From Branchiostoma floridae (Eukaryota; Chordata; Leptocardii; Amphioxiformes; Branchiostomatidae): a stretch of DNA of 64,000 bases. Positions 1 through 13,700 of this stretch are shown here, one piece after another. Both the position numbers and the translations under genes were made by a program. Position 1 is the first letter of the stretch. Every line of letters begins with the position of its first letter. The notes beneath the pieces were generated by a model. The model was given only the letters and a program-made list of their open reading frames with translations. It had not been told where the DNA came from and ran no database searches. The DNA lies in the NCBI RefSeq assembly GCF_000003815.2, contig NC_049980.1, forward strand, positions 2,161,182 to 2,225,181, read 5' to 3'.

Positions 1-1121
1 TGTTTTCCAGGCGTTGCTCAAGGATCGATACTTGGAGGTCCAGACGACTGTCCAGTGCCAATCGGCTTTCGAGACGTTCTTCAAGGGTCGATACTTGGAC
101 CCCCAGAAGTCTGGTCAGCGCTGAGCGGGTCTTGCTGTGTCCCTCCAGGGTCAACACTTGTTGTTCCAGGCGGCTTAACAGCGCAGCTTGGTTTGGGCTC
201 GATAGCTGTTCCTTCAAACGGCCGACCAGTGCTGTACGATTCTTAAGGCGTTCCTCAAGGGTTGAGAGCTCGTTCTTCAAATGGCTGCCCAGCGCTGAGT
301 TGTTCTCTAGACGTTCCTCAAAGGTCGACACGCGGTTCTCAAGAAGGTTGACCAGTGTTGAGCAGCTCTTATCGCGATCATCATGGACCATTATCTTCTT
401 CTTCAAAGTTCCCATCAGGGCTGCATGGTTGTCAGAGCGTTCCTCAAGGGTCAATACTCGGTCCCAAAAAGGTTTGGGAACTGCCGAGTGGTTTGCAAAC
501 CGTTCCTCAAGGCTCGATACCCGGTTCTCCAATAGGTGGACTACGTCTGGATGGTACCTACGAGTAGTAGGTCCCTCTCCTGTCGCGTTCTTGAACTGGT
601 CGGCCAGTGCAGCGTGGTTCTGGGTGAGGATTTGACGGTCCACCAGATGGTTGACTAGTACTGAGCTGTTGTTAACCAGCGCTGACCTGTTGTTGACCAG
701 CGCTGACCTGTTGTTGACCAGTACTGAGCTGTTGTCAAGTCGCTTCTCGGAGACAGATACTTTGTTTTCTTGAGGATCGACGAATCCTGATTGGCTCTCA
801 GCTTGTTCCTTAAGGGTGGAGATGGCGTCCTCCAGACGCCTGACGGCAGCTTCGCGGTTTTCAAGACGATTCCCGAGGATGAACACTTGTTTCTGAAGAC
901 GGCCGACCAGTGCTGATCGGCTAACGAGCTGTGTCAAAAGTAAACGGAATAGACGTTTTGGCCAACAAGTTTTAATTTCTGGATGAATTGGCTTTATCTC
1001 TTGCTTGGCATTTGCTACATAAAAACTTTGCTGATGACGGTACGCCAAGGCATTTTCTTTTCATTTAAAAGCTACACACCCTAATGTCAGAAGAAAGGGG
1101 GAAGCAAAAAGAAATTTACCA
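1..1121 (-). CDS. Partial third copy of the coiled-coil exon (near-identical to 2744-3864)
   Basis: The offset to 2744-3864 is a constant 2743 bases. The only difference I see is at bases 37-38 (GG instead of TT). The fragment ends at an N gap at the intron just 3' of the TM exon. Such near-identity next to a gap suggests a contig overlap that was not merged rather than a biological exon duplication. Confidence 0.6.
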
Positions 1122-1221
1122 NNNNNNNNNNNNNNNNNNNNNNNNNNNNNNNNNNNNNNNNNNNNNNNNNNNNNNNNNNNNNNNNNNNNNNNNNNNNNNN
1201 NNNNNNNNNNNNNNNNNNNNN
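1122..1221. other. Assembly gap (100 N)
   Basis: One hundred undetermined bases, a standard gap size. It separates the near-identical coil-exon fragment at 1-1121 from the CA-repeat. Confidence 0.99.
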
Positions 1222-1494
1222 CCGCTCACACACACACATACACGCGCAAACACACACACAGGCACACACACAGACACACACACACACACGGACACACAAA
1301 CACACGCACAAACACACACACAAAACACACACAAACACACACACACATTAACACACAAACTCACATACACACACACAAACACACACATGTAAACACGCAC
1401 AAACACACACACTGAAACACACACACACAAACATACACATGTAAACACGCACAAACACACACAAAACACACACACACACAAACACACACACATA

Positions 1495-1526
<32 letters not shown>

Positions 1527-1545
1527 AACACACACACACACACTT
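1222..1545. repeat. CA/TG-rich microsatellite
   Basis: Imperfect (CA)n with interspersed AAACA and CGCA variants for about 320 bases, next to an assembly gap. Its six-frame open readings have no coding meaning. Confidence 0.95.
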
Positions 1546-1562
1546 TGTACTATTTTACTAAC

Positions 1563-1758
1563 CTGGCGTTGTACATGACTAAGCCAGCTCTGGCGTCAGA
1601 CATCCATCCACACTTACAGAGCCAATACCCATCCGGTCTGTGGACGTACAGCTGGTCTAGGGATGCCAGGACGGCGCCATGTTCGGCACATGCCTGGCGA
1701 GCTTCATCAAAGCTATACTGATACTTGCCCTTTGGAGACTGCAGGTGGAAAACCTGCC
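1563..1758 (-). CDS. Link-domain exon (first half)
   Basis: The acceptor CCTTTTTCAG and donor GCCAG|GTTAGT frame a 196-base exon. It reads FHLQSPKGKYQYSFDEARQAC, then GAVLASLDQLY and CKCGWMSDA. This follows the Link/XLINK pattern of aggrecan, CD44 and TSG6 (F....RY..SF..A...C...GA.LA...QL......G...C..GW..D). The first and second conserved cysteines and the GW-SD motif are present. The exon enters in phase 1, matching the phase left by the coiled-coil exon at 2612. Confidence 0.8.
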
Positions 1759-4700
1759 CTGAAAAAGGCAACATCGTATGGAAATGTTCAATTTGCGCCA
1801 CAAAATCGTTACAGTATACTCAAACAGTAAACAGTACTTTTTTAATACAGTGAACTTCCCATTGACAATTGCTACACGCCTCCAAATATAACAAAGATCA
1901 ATCCACAGCTCCTCGATGTTGTCCACAGACAGACAAACACACGTACATACACAGCCTACTGCAGTACTGTAGAAAAATGCCAGGTGAACCATTTTCGACC
2001 TTGACCTTCTTTTCCACTGTCTCCGAAAAAGATGTCGAACCTAATAACTCATAAGTTAGAGCTCTGTATTAGAGTAGACACGTTCCGCATTGGTATACAA
2101 TGTCTGTCTGTACCCTTTCCTGTTACCAGCCCTCGGGCAAGACTTTGAAATAAACTATTATTATAAGAATGCCTTTAATTTCGCGGGGATTTGATTTCGC
2201 GGTAGCGGGGAAAAGGACTTTTCGCGGTGGTTTTAATTTCGCAGTAACACCATAGACTGCAGTCTAATACCATAATAGAAAAATATTCGCGGTAGTTTTA
2301 AGTTCGCGGTGAAGTGGTCACCGCGGAAACCGCGAACATTAATCCACCGCGAACATTCATAGGAAAGTTCCCTCACTTTGAATCTTTGTCTAGTGTTGAA
2401 AAATTCATTTTTCTTATGCGTTTTGATCAAACTACATTATATAAAACATCTCAAGCTACATTTTTAACATTACTAAGAAACGAGAAGAAGCAGAACAAAT
2501 GTATTAGACTAGTTTTAGAACCCAGTTTTAAATAAGTCTTAGAAACCATGTGTACTGTATTACGACATTTTGTATCTATATGCCTGTACATATTACAATT
2601 ATTTTTCGAACCTTCTTTGCTGCACGAGTCAGCCTTCATCATCAGGTTCGACTGTTGGAATTTTGTTGATTGCACATCGTCATGGGCTGTTTGCTTCTTG
2701 TCCGGGTCAAGACCAAGGGCTGACTGGCTGGACAGTTCTTCGCGGTTTTCCAGGCGTTGCTCAAGGATCGATACTTGGTTCTCCAGACGACTGTCCAGTG
2801 CCAATCGGCTTTCGAGACGTTCTTCAAGGGTCGATACTTGGACCCCCAGAAGTCTGGTCAGCGCTGAGCGGGTCTTGCTGTGTCCCTCCAGGGTCAACAC
2901 TTGTTGTTCCAGGCGGCTTAACAGCGCAGCTTGGTTTGGGCTCGATAGCTGTTCCTTCAAACGGCCGACCAGTGCTGTACGATTCTTAAGGCGTTCCTCA
3001 AGGGTTGAGAGCTCGTTCTTCAAATGGCTGCCCAGCGCTGAGTTGTTCTCTAGACGTTCCTCAAAGGTCGACACGCGGTTCTCAAGAAGGTTGACCAGTG
3101 TTGAGCAGCTCTTATCGCGATCATCATGGACCATTATCTTCTTCTTCAAAGTTCCCATCAGGGCTGCATGGTTGTCAGAGCGTTCCTCAAGGGTCAATAC
3201 TCGGTCCCAAAAAGGTTTGGGAACTGCCGAGTGGTTTGCAAACCGTTCCTCAAGGCTCGATACCCGGTTCTCCAATAGGTGGACTACGTCTGGATGGTAC
3301 CTACGAGTAGTAGGTCCCTCTCCTGTCGCGTTCTTGAACTGGTCGGCCAGTGCAGCGTGGTTCTGGGTGAGGATTTGACGGTCCACCAGATGGTTGACTA
3401 GTACTGAGCTGTTGTTAACCAGCGCTGACCTGTTGTTGACCAGCGCTGACCTGTTGTTGACCAGTACTGAGCTGTTGTCAAGTCGCTTCTCGGAGACAGA
3501 TACTTTGTTTTCTTGAGGATCGACGAATCCTGATTGGCTCTCAGCTTGTTCCTTAAGGGTGGAGATGGCGTCCTCCAGACGCCTGACGGCAGCTTCGCGG
3601 TTTTCAAGACGATTCCCGAGGATGAACACTTGTTTCTGAAGACGGCCGACCAGTGCTGATCGGCTAACGAGCTGTGTCAAAAGTAAACGGAATAGACGTT
3701 TTGGCCAACAAGTTTTAATTTCTGGATGAATTGGCTTTATCTCTTGCTTGGCATTTGCTACATAAAAACTTTGCTGATGACGGTACGCCAAGGCATTTTC
3801 TTTTCATTTAAAAGCTACACACCCTAATGTCAGAAGAAAGGGGGAAGCAAAAAGAAATTTACCACATCAAAATCCGGATTTGGAGTGATGATTTGCACCA
3901 GGATGAGTGCTAGAGATGTTAACAACGTTGCCATGACGACGGTCCCCTGGACAATGTTGACCAGCCGGGAGCGTGACAGAAAATCACGTACTCGACTCCG
4001 CCAGCCATTTTCTCCGTCTGGGTCGTCTGTAACATACAGTGATAGTTTGGAAACAATGTATCCTATTTTCACTGGAGTTCGACCGTTTCGACCTTATTCC
4101 ACTCAACATCTGCTCGGAGATGAAGTCTTATATGAATGAACCCAATAACTTACTGTTTACCATTATTTGTCTGTTTTTTTGTCACTTGCAATTAGCCCTC
4201 GGGCAAGAATTTGCAATAAACTTGTCAAACGTATTATTGTATTTTACAAGCCAAAATGTAACGCTAGTTAACCTTTATTCGTTCAGTTACCTTAATTCGT
4301 TTTTTCAAAAACAGGGAATCTACGGAGATACAGTAAATGCAACATCAGTAATAACCACAGGAATGCATAACCGAGAGACTCAAGTGTTCATAATATTCCG
4401 GAAAAGGCTCCGATGACCACGCATTTGAAAACAGCGAGGTCAAAACCGTATCGTCCCTAATTGCTGGCCGATGACGTAATGGCCTCGTTCGGTATGTTGT
4501 CAGAGGGATGTGCCTGCCAGTTGGACAATTGTGAATTCAACCAAAATTCGTGGAAGCTTACGTGTGATTATCGCTGTGCTGTCCGGAAAGGAGAAGGTAA
4601 GAACTGACCCGAACTCGCTCTTGTAAAAGTCCAGAAAGGCACGGTGCGTGAACCTCCCCACCACCATTGTTTTGATTTCGTTCCGTCGCCGCGCGGTTTA

Positions 4701-7700
4701 CTCGCAGGCAAGCTTATTCATGTTCAGTCTCCCGGGGACTATGGCTTCGTAGACAGCTCACAATGCGACTTACAGGTCCACGAAAGTAATTTTCAACAAC
4801 AACAAACTGAACTCCAGAATGGCGGGGTGATTATTCACCGCTGAGAGGTTCACCGAGCAAAATGGCTGGCTAGAAGTTTCTGATCCGTGACGTCAGGCGA
4901 TCAGAACGAGGCCATTACGTCATCGGCCAGCGCGGCGGGGAGAGGAGGAGAGCGCGAAGTTCAAACGTGTCTACAGGGTCATATTAGGCGGATCAATGTA
5001 AAAATTGACGTATATCAACGTTTTAATGAGTAAACTACTGGAAAATAAAGAATTGAAAATTTTCTGATGCTGTCCTTTAAAGAAGGTAGCACATTTCTTA
5101 ACGAATATTTTGTGTCACAATCCACTGTTGAAGATTCAATGCTTCTCTGCATGCCAAATAAATGTTGATTTTATGTGATAGTGTTTTCTATTCTTTTAAC
5201 GTCAATTGTAAAATTATAACGGCCACACTTGTTTACATTATATCAACAAACCGTTTTTAGTTCAGGTATCATTCTCTGTTTTATTTTCCTTCCGCCAGGG
5301 GGGTTGACTCACGCTCACTGTATATAAATAATTATTTTTATTATAGTTCTGTGTATTATTTTCAATTCTTGATTAAGTGGCGGCGCTAAAATAAGTTGGG
5401 TGCAACCTGAGTCCGTCGTCACTTCGTCCTCGTCCCTTTATTTGTATCATTACAAACATTTTCCCTTTCAATAGAAATAAATAAATAAAAAAACACATGT
5501 ATACTCAGTACTGACCTGAAGACTCGTTAGAGCCGCGCGCCCCCTGTCTCTCGCTACTACCCTGGTGGCCGTTTGGACCGCGGTCTCCGGGGCCATTATC
5601 ACGGTCTGTTTCAACACAGAATTTTGTTATCTTCGGGAGTAGGGGGTAATTTCTATAAGCTAATTCAATGTATGTACGCAACCCCCCAAACATGTTAAAA
5701 CCTCAACTGGTCTAACGCCATTGTTTGGAAGTCAGACAGGGCTGCAATTTCAGCCCTACTCTGATTTATTTCTGAACGACATTGTACATGTGCTTCAGCG
5801 CTTGATGATGCTGAATGCTCTCCACCTTCTTTACACAACCTTTTAGTATCATGCCTGTTATACGCCGATGATGTTGTTATCTCCTCTGGATCCGATACAG
5901 GACTGCAAAATGCCCTAAATAGATTACGAAACTTTTGTGTCAAGTGGAAACTTGATGTTAACCTAAAACAAAAAAATCCGGCCGGTCCTTCCCAAAACAA
6001 AAATTATTTTTCGGAGAAGCAATAGTGGACATCGTTCATTGCTACTGTTACTTGGGCCTAGAGTTTACTTCATCAGGCAGTTTTTCCCTGGTCAAAAAAC
6101 AGCTTTCACGCAAAGCACGCAAAGCTATGTACACTCTAGAACCGTTCACAGGTCTCACCAAAATGACTGCTAAAATATTTCATTCCTGCATTAACGTTAA
6201 ACCAATCCTTTTATATGGATGCGAAATTTGGGGCACTGAATCCATCAATGACAGTTCCCCAATCGAAATCTCGCATAATCGCTTCAGTAAAAATATACTT
6301 AGGGTTTTCAGAAACTGTAGTAATTTAGCATCAAGAACAGAGTTAGGTAGATCCATTAGATTTAGACATATCTATCAGGGTGATTGGTTGCGCCTTGTAC
6401 AGATGGACCCTGCTACACACCCGTTACAAGCTGACGCTCTTTTTATATTTCAGCCATACCATAGGTATGGTGAAATATATTGTATTCGTAATGTTTCTTT
6501 CTCCTGTCAAATCTTCAGAACACGGTATCTCCGTTGTTCCTCAACCGAATGACTTGAAATTTGGCACAAGGGTAGAGTGGGCCAATACCCTCGGGCGTTT
6601 TTTTCATTTTTTCCATATCTGTCTCTTAAATGATTTTATTAAGGTTTTTTGGTCATCTTAAGACCAAAACTGTATATTTGGGCCCCCTGTACCCTGGTAT
6701 TATAACCGAATGAGCTGAAATTTGGCACAGATGTGCCTTGATAAGTCCCCCATATAGATTCAATATCAGTTTTGGTGTACAGTACAACAAAATGCTTATT
6801 TTTGCGATTTTTTGACCAATTTTTGACCAAAAAAGGACACTTTTGGCCCCTGTACCCTGGTATTACAACCAAATGAGCTGAAATTTGACAGAGATGTGCC
6901 TTGATAATGCCCCCATATAAATTTAAGAAAACTTTTGGTGTACAGTACAACAAAATGCTTATTTTTGCGATTTTTTGACCAATTTTTGACCAAAAAAGGA
7001 CACTTTTGGCTCCTGTACCTTGGTATTGCAACCGAATGAGCTGAAATTTGACACAGATGTGCCTTGATAATCCCTTCATATAAATTCAATAACACTTTTG
7101 GTGTACAATGCAACAAAATGCTTATTTTTGCGATTTTTGGCCAATTTTTGACCAAAAAAGGACACTTTTGGCTCCTGTACCCTGGTATTACAATTAAATG
7201 ACCTGAAATTTGGTATAGATAGGCATTAGATACTTGGTAACAAGATTCAAGTAAAATTTTTGACATAAACAACTTTAAAATGATTAATTTTGGCACTTTT
7301 CTGAGGGGAAATTTGTTTTCTTTTGGCCTCCTGACGTGACCTTCCGTGACCCCGCACAGAGCCACACCTGTGCGCGTCAGCCGGAGAGTTAATTGAATCA
7401 AAGACCTAGCCAATCAGCGAAGAGGAGGCCAAAGGCTAATTAATATTCATAAGCGGGGCCTCATGATCCCGTATATAGCAGTGTTCCCGCCAGGGGGAGC
7501 AAAGCCCGCCTAAGGCTCTCGCATTTTAGACTATTCAGAAGGCTTTATATTGTATCAGTTCTTAGGGGCATATCTATGATAATCGCAGCAGTCACTTAAC
7601 TTCTCTTCAGGAGTTTAGCGTAACACTGTTTCAGGTCAAACCGTCAAAGGCAACTAAAAACAAACTTTAACGTTACTGAGTTCAACAGTACTTATAACTT

Positions 7701-10700
7701 GTTATCCGAAGTTGAAACGCTAGCGATGGTATTTTCGCTGCGCTGTTAGCTCCGTGCGACTGTTGTTGACGGTCTTATAACGGTATATTTTGCACCCCTG
7801 TACCCTGGTATGAGTAACATTTGGTATAGATAGGCATAATATAGTTGGTAAAATGATCCAAGTAAAATGTTTGGCATAAAGTACTGTAAAAGGCTTAATT
7901 ACAGCACTTTTTTTTAGGGGAAATTGGTTTTCTTTCGTTCTCCATGCCGTGACCTTTCGGACGTTCACCCCACAGAGCCGACATCTGCACCTGCGTCTAG
8001 CCGGCAGGAAGAGTTAATTCAATTAATGGTTCAGCCAATCAGCGAAGAGGAAAGCGAAGGCTAATTAATATTAATAAGCGGGACCACACAATACGTTAAC
8101 TTGAAGACTCAGGCCGTACAGACTTCTCGCCAGGATTTTTTCAAAGCGTCGGACAGGGGTCCGGGGGCCGCCGAATGTCCCTGGCGGGGTCCAGGGGCAG
8201 GGCCACTGTGGGGGGGACCCAGGTGGGCGAAGCCCCTCCGGAAGCTCTTGCATTTTAGGCTATTGAGAAGGCTTCTTTTATCAGTTTTTTTAGGGCCATA
8301 TCTACGATAATCGTAGCAGTCACTTACTTCTCTTCAGCAGTTTGACTTTAAAATATTTCGGGTCAAAGCTTCAAAGACAACTAAAACCTCATAAACAACA
8401 AACTTAGCTCAACAGTATACAAAAATATTGTACGGGTTGCCATCCTTAGTTGAAGCGCTTATTTATAGCGATAGTATCTTCGCTGCGCCGTTAGCCGCCG
8501 TGCGACTTTTGTTGACGGTCTGATATCCCTACGTCGCCGCCTCGCTGATATTCCCACGGACATGTTTCAAAAAAAATACCCAGCAAAAAACGCTGTTCTG
8601 CGTCAAATTCTATTCTATAAAACTCAGTGTTACAGTCTAAATATTTTGTAGAAGCACCGCTGTAGGAAAGAAGGTCCAAGCAATGTAAAACATCACGTAG
8701 CATGAAGTTCGCTGTCAACTGGCACACAGCACATGACTGTTTGAAACTCTAAGTCTAATCAACAGCCGTGTTTGATTGATAGCCGGCGGTCCTATGATGA
8801 AGTCGGCGAAAGGTGCGTTAGTTAGAAAATCTGCGTTTAGTTTTGATACGTAATTATAAGTTAGACAGTGGCGAGAATGATTATTTTCTCATCAATATTT
8901 CTCTTCAGAATTATTTGAACTTAATTGTACATCTAAACAATTGGCTTACCTGTGCAATGTTTATATGATTAATGATCAGTGTACTGAAATCATGTGTAAA
9001 GTATGGCTCCTAGTCAATAGATCAGCATTTTCTCTATAGTGACCACCTGTCTATAGTGGCCACATTTCCTAGTGCTGTTGTTGTTTGGCATAAACTTTGA
9101 ACATTTAAATTGTAAGTAACTTTAAACTGCCAGAGTTTCAGCCCAATAAAACACTCTCAGCGCCAGGGTATGAACAGACTGACCAGACAGACGAAAATAA
9201 ATCCTCGAACAAGGTTCAATCGTATCTTCCGGGTCTGGCAGGAAGTTGTTAAACTAAAATAAGAATAGGCTCGATGGTTGATTGCATACAAAGTAAAACA
9301 GTTTAACAGTTTTACAGCTTGAAGAAAACAAACGCTCCTACAGTACCTGCACCTGCTTGATAATTATTAAATCGTATGCCCTACTTGAATAAAAAAAGTT
9401 CATTGCAATAATAAATGTACCCACATCACAAGGAGCTTATACTTTTTTAAACTTACACCTAGTTATCGTACTGAAAATTGTTAATGACATTACATGAAGT
9501 CATTCAACAATTTTCAGTCATGATGAAAATTTTCTGAATGGAAGGTGTGATTATTGTCATTTTCTGAAAAATAGAAGCAAGCTCTGTTTTTACCTGGAGT
9601 CAATTCACAATACCAGTCCACTTTGGGGGATAATGTACTGTTAAGAGGATGTTCCATTTTTGCGCAGGGGTGATTTGGAACAGTCCAATGTTGCGTGGGA
9701 AGGGGTATGGCTGAAATATGCTGTATTTGCTCTTAAGCAAATGTCGGCCTTTCTAGTGTTTCAAAATAACTCCTTACAAATAGCCGTTATAGAAGAACAT
9801 TGTTACAACGTAAAAGAAATATTAGACTGTAGTTTTTTTTGTTCCCTTCGTGAAACGAAGGGTTTGTAGTCAGTGCTGTTTTGATGTCAGGTGGTCGTTT
9901 GTCAGCCTGATAACTAGGGAACGCGAAAATGGATGGTTTTAATATTTAGTATGTGGGTAGGATTAGACATGACAAAGGAATGGCAGGAATTGCGTTACGG
10001 CAGGGCGCTCTAGCGGCGTGTTATGGTACTGCAGCGGAACTTCCGGTTTTGCTATTTTTTGTTTGGGACTTGTTTGGGTGATGATTTGTAAGTGGTAGGT
10101 AGCTGTGTAAAAGCATAGTAAGGTGTGTAAGTTTTGGCCACCTAGGGGTTTCGCAGGGGCGTTGAAAGTAATTCTTGTTTTAGGGTTTGAGAAGGAATAA
10201 TGCAAGAAGGGGTTGATGGATGTTAATGACTGTAGGTATGCTGACAGCTTACGTAATGATGTACATAATTGTATACTTTTTATGCAAATTAGGTGGTAAT
10301 TTGCATGATACAATAGGTATGTGTAGAAACCTTATATAGAGCGTGTCTGTGAACAGTACAGCTGCGTAAGACCATGACAGATTGATCTGATTTTTGGTAT
10401 GTGGGTAGTTCTTGAGAAGGAGATGAAACGTACCAGGCGTTTTTTCGTCTAGTGGCTTCTGACGGTTTTGCAGGGGATGTTTGTACTTGAAAAATAGTGT
10501 GTAGTGTGATAAGTGTGGCGATTGCGCAATAGTGGTTTATATTTAGGAATTACGTCATTCAGCGTGTTTCTGCAGTTGTGCATGGGCCCCGTCCCCACAG
10601 GAAGTGACCCCAAAGGTCATAGTTGCGCAATAGAGGACTGCACGACTTATATATACCAGACGATTACAAGACAATGGTACTATAGGGACAGTACATTATA

Positions 10701-13700
10701 CATGATGGGGTGTAAATGTGTCCTATAAGATTTGATAATCTGTAGATTAAGAGCAATGAATAAGGGCAATGATGATACTGTTTACAGTGGCCTATATTAT
10801 ACGCTTTAAAAAAGGTTGTACATGTAACAGTTACTACCGGTACAATACATTGTTGAACAAAGCAGGGTTTGCTTTTCACAGTAACTTGTAGTCATTGATG
10901 AGATTGTTTATAGGGATTGTACATTAGACATATAGGATGCACAATGTAGTGGACTGCATTGTGAAACAAAGAATGCTACATCGTCATTGTTGCAAGCAAC
11001 AAGTCGGCAATAATGATCTGTAAAGGGGGCTGTACAAAGAAAAACTATAATTTATAACATCACTTTGTAGAAACGTCCATGCAATGTATCAAGTCGTCAA
11101 TATTGACAATATTGATCCGTCAACCCTTCCCTTGTTATTACCATCTAAAGGGATGATTCGATTGCTTACGCGCGGAAATCTTGCTGTCAATTCCGGGAAT
11201 TTTTACCAATCGGACATACTAGTACACAACTCTAGGCTAATATTTCTCTCTTTGTTAGTTAGAGTCCATTACAAGTCATCGTGCGGATGTTTGTTGTCAT
11301 TGTTTAGAAATGATTTTAAAGTTTTGTAATTATATGTCTAGAATCGACATTTGATACTTCAGAAACATTTTAAACATTATTTCAATTTTATAAATATTTC
11401 CCCGGTCCTGTAAAACTTTGGAAATATTCATGGTGTGGAAGTAGATACTTCTAATGGTTTCTAAATAATGATAACAGCATTCTACCATTAGTTACCATTT
11501 TCTAACATTTTTTGTAACATTTTGTAAATGGGTCAGTGGGCTGGGAAGATAGCAATTCACACATCCTTGCAAAGTATGGTTGGGTGTCAATGCAACAATG
11601 GCCCACCACAAAGGATCCACAAGTGCCCAGCAGTGAAATCTAAAAATATACAGAGGCAACAACAGAGCTTACTTTTATGGGGGCAATTAACTGATTTAAA
11701 CATTTGGCAAAGTTTACAAATATTTGTAAGTGTGAAAGAATCAGACAGAGGTTTCACAATTATTCTAAAAAAATATTTTGTACAGTTACTTTGAAAATGT
11801 TTCTAAACTATTCAAATGAATTCAAATAGATGAATATATTCTTAGTCAATTTTTAAAAAATCAATTATTGTGGCTTAGATATTCTTTTATTCAACAAAAT
11901 TCAGACTTTATTACAAATATCACCTAAAACCCTCATGCATATGGTGACTTGGAATTGACTAATGTGTCTTATATTTGAGAATCTGCTAGTATGAAATGAA
12001 GTAGGCGTATAATTTGGGTACCTACTGGCTGGCAAAATACACCTAGTTATTATTATTAATATAAACTGTCCTCATTATTTATGCAAATTAGCCCCTGATT
12101 TGCATGATAAAAATTGATTATGTCAGGCATCTCCAAAGCTATCTCACTCACTCGCTCGCTCACGGCCCATGACAAAAGCTATCTGCATTCCAAATACCAT
12201 GACAATCTGTCAACACAAACTATTCCACTTCAAAGGGATGATGCAGCTACATAGGCGCGAAAAAAAGGTGTAGAATTCCGAGAATTTTTGGCAATCGAAC
12301 GTATCATTTTCTGTAAGGCTAGCCCCTGAGATGTCTATAAAAAACACCCTCCAACCACCACACCCTCCCCCATTTCACGAAGGTTGAGTTCTACGAACGC
12401 TTGTTTTGTTTTGTTTTACTCAATGGTCACCACGTAACAAGGCCTGAAGGCCACTCAAGGTTACGGGTTACATGATTGGAACTGCAACAGCAACTCTTCG
12501 CCCTAGGTCAGAAACATCATGATTGAGACCAGCCCAATTGCTCACTATGAGTGAGGACTAACTGACCCAATAGGCGAAGCAGGGGTTACGAGGGCTGCTC
12601 GGGAGATTCCCTGGCAATCCCTACCCCTATTTTTGGCCGGTGTCACAGCGATCTCGCCCCCCTCCCCGGGGGCGATATCACTAACGATCTCGCCCCCCCC
12701 CCCCCCGGGGCGAAATCATTAGCGATCTGGCCCTCCCCGGCTAGTGATCTCGCCCCCCTACCTCGCCCCCCTTTAGCGATTTCGCCCCCCCCCCCAAAAG
12801 GGTTTACATGACATTTTAGAAGTTGATTGGTATAAATCACAAAATGCAGTTTCAGAATGATACAAGTACACGAGTTTGATACATAACTCAATCCATAGTA
12901 TTAGTATTAACGTAATTACATGGGAATAAGATAGTTGAACTTATTTCAGACAAGGAGGGTTGGGTCCCTTGTATTCCCATTATTGCATACTAGTATACCC
13001 GAGTCTCGACATAAAATATATTTCATTGTATTCACCTGTCCTTAAGCAACCTATATATCTCCAAAATGAAGTCTCTACTATGAATTGACCACAAAAGAAC
13101 TATGTAATGTCTTTATTAATTATGCAAATAAGGTAATCATTAGAATAACGCACATTTTGGAATATGCACCTGGCCAAGGGGTATCTTCACCTCCAACATG
13201 ACTGTTTTTCTGGTATTTAGGAACTGGTGCTTTTACCCATGTTTCTTAAGACTGGTACTTTACCAGTGTTTGTGTAGCATTTAGCAACAGGTATATCAAC
13301 TTGCACGTAGATAGTGTTTATAATGGGAAACTATTATCCACATGTTTTTTTAGTGCTTTGGAAATGTTCCCAGCACAAGAAAGAAAACACTGTGACAAAT
13401 TGAAAACATATAGCTGACGTACCATAGACGGTGTTCATTTATACGTTCGCGATAGCACTGTTTCTTATACCACCTCAGCTGCCAAAAATGATCTTTTTCA
13501 TTTAAATGTCTTGTTTGCAATATAGTATCGACTTTCGAGGTATGACATCTTAAGCCCCGGTCACAAAGCGCGTACGATTCCTTGCGATGGACTATTCCGC
13601 ATATCGTACGATGAGCGCAGTACATCGCAAGAAAATCGTAAGCATCGCAAGCCATCGCAACGCATCGGATGGTGTTCAAAATTTTTCCAGCGTCGCACGA

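Noticed and set aside
1087..1541. Open frames of Cys/Val or Thr/His repeats
   Set aside because: CA/TG microsatellite plus N gap.
2548..3378. A 276-residue plus-strand frame rich in Ser/Arg
   Set aside because: Antisense of the coiled-coil exon. The minus strand has the heptads, splice phases and TM exon; the plus frame has none.
6639..7413. Minus-strand frames with repeated CQISAHLVVIPGYRGQKC-like words
   Set aside because: Translation of the ~160-base tandem repeat; no domain, no conserved start.
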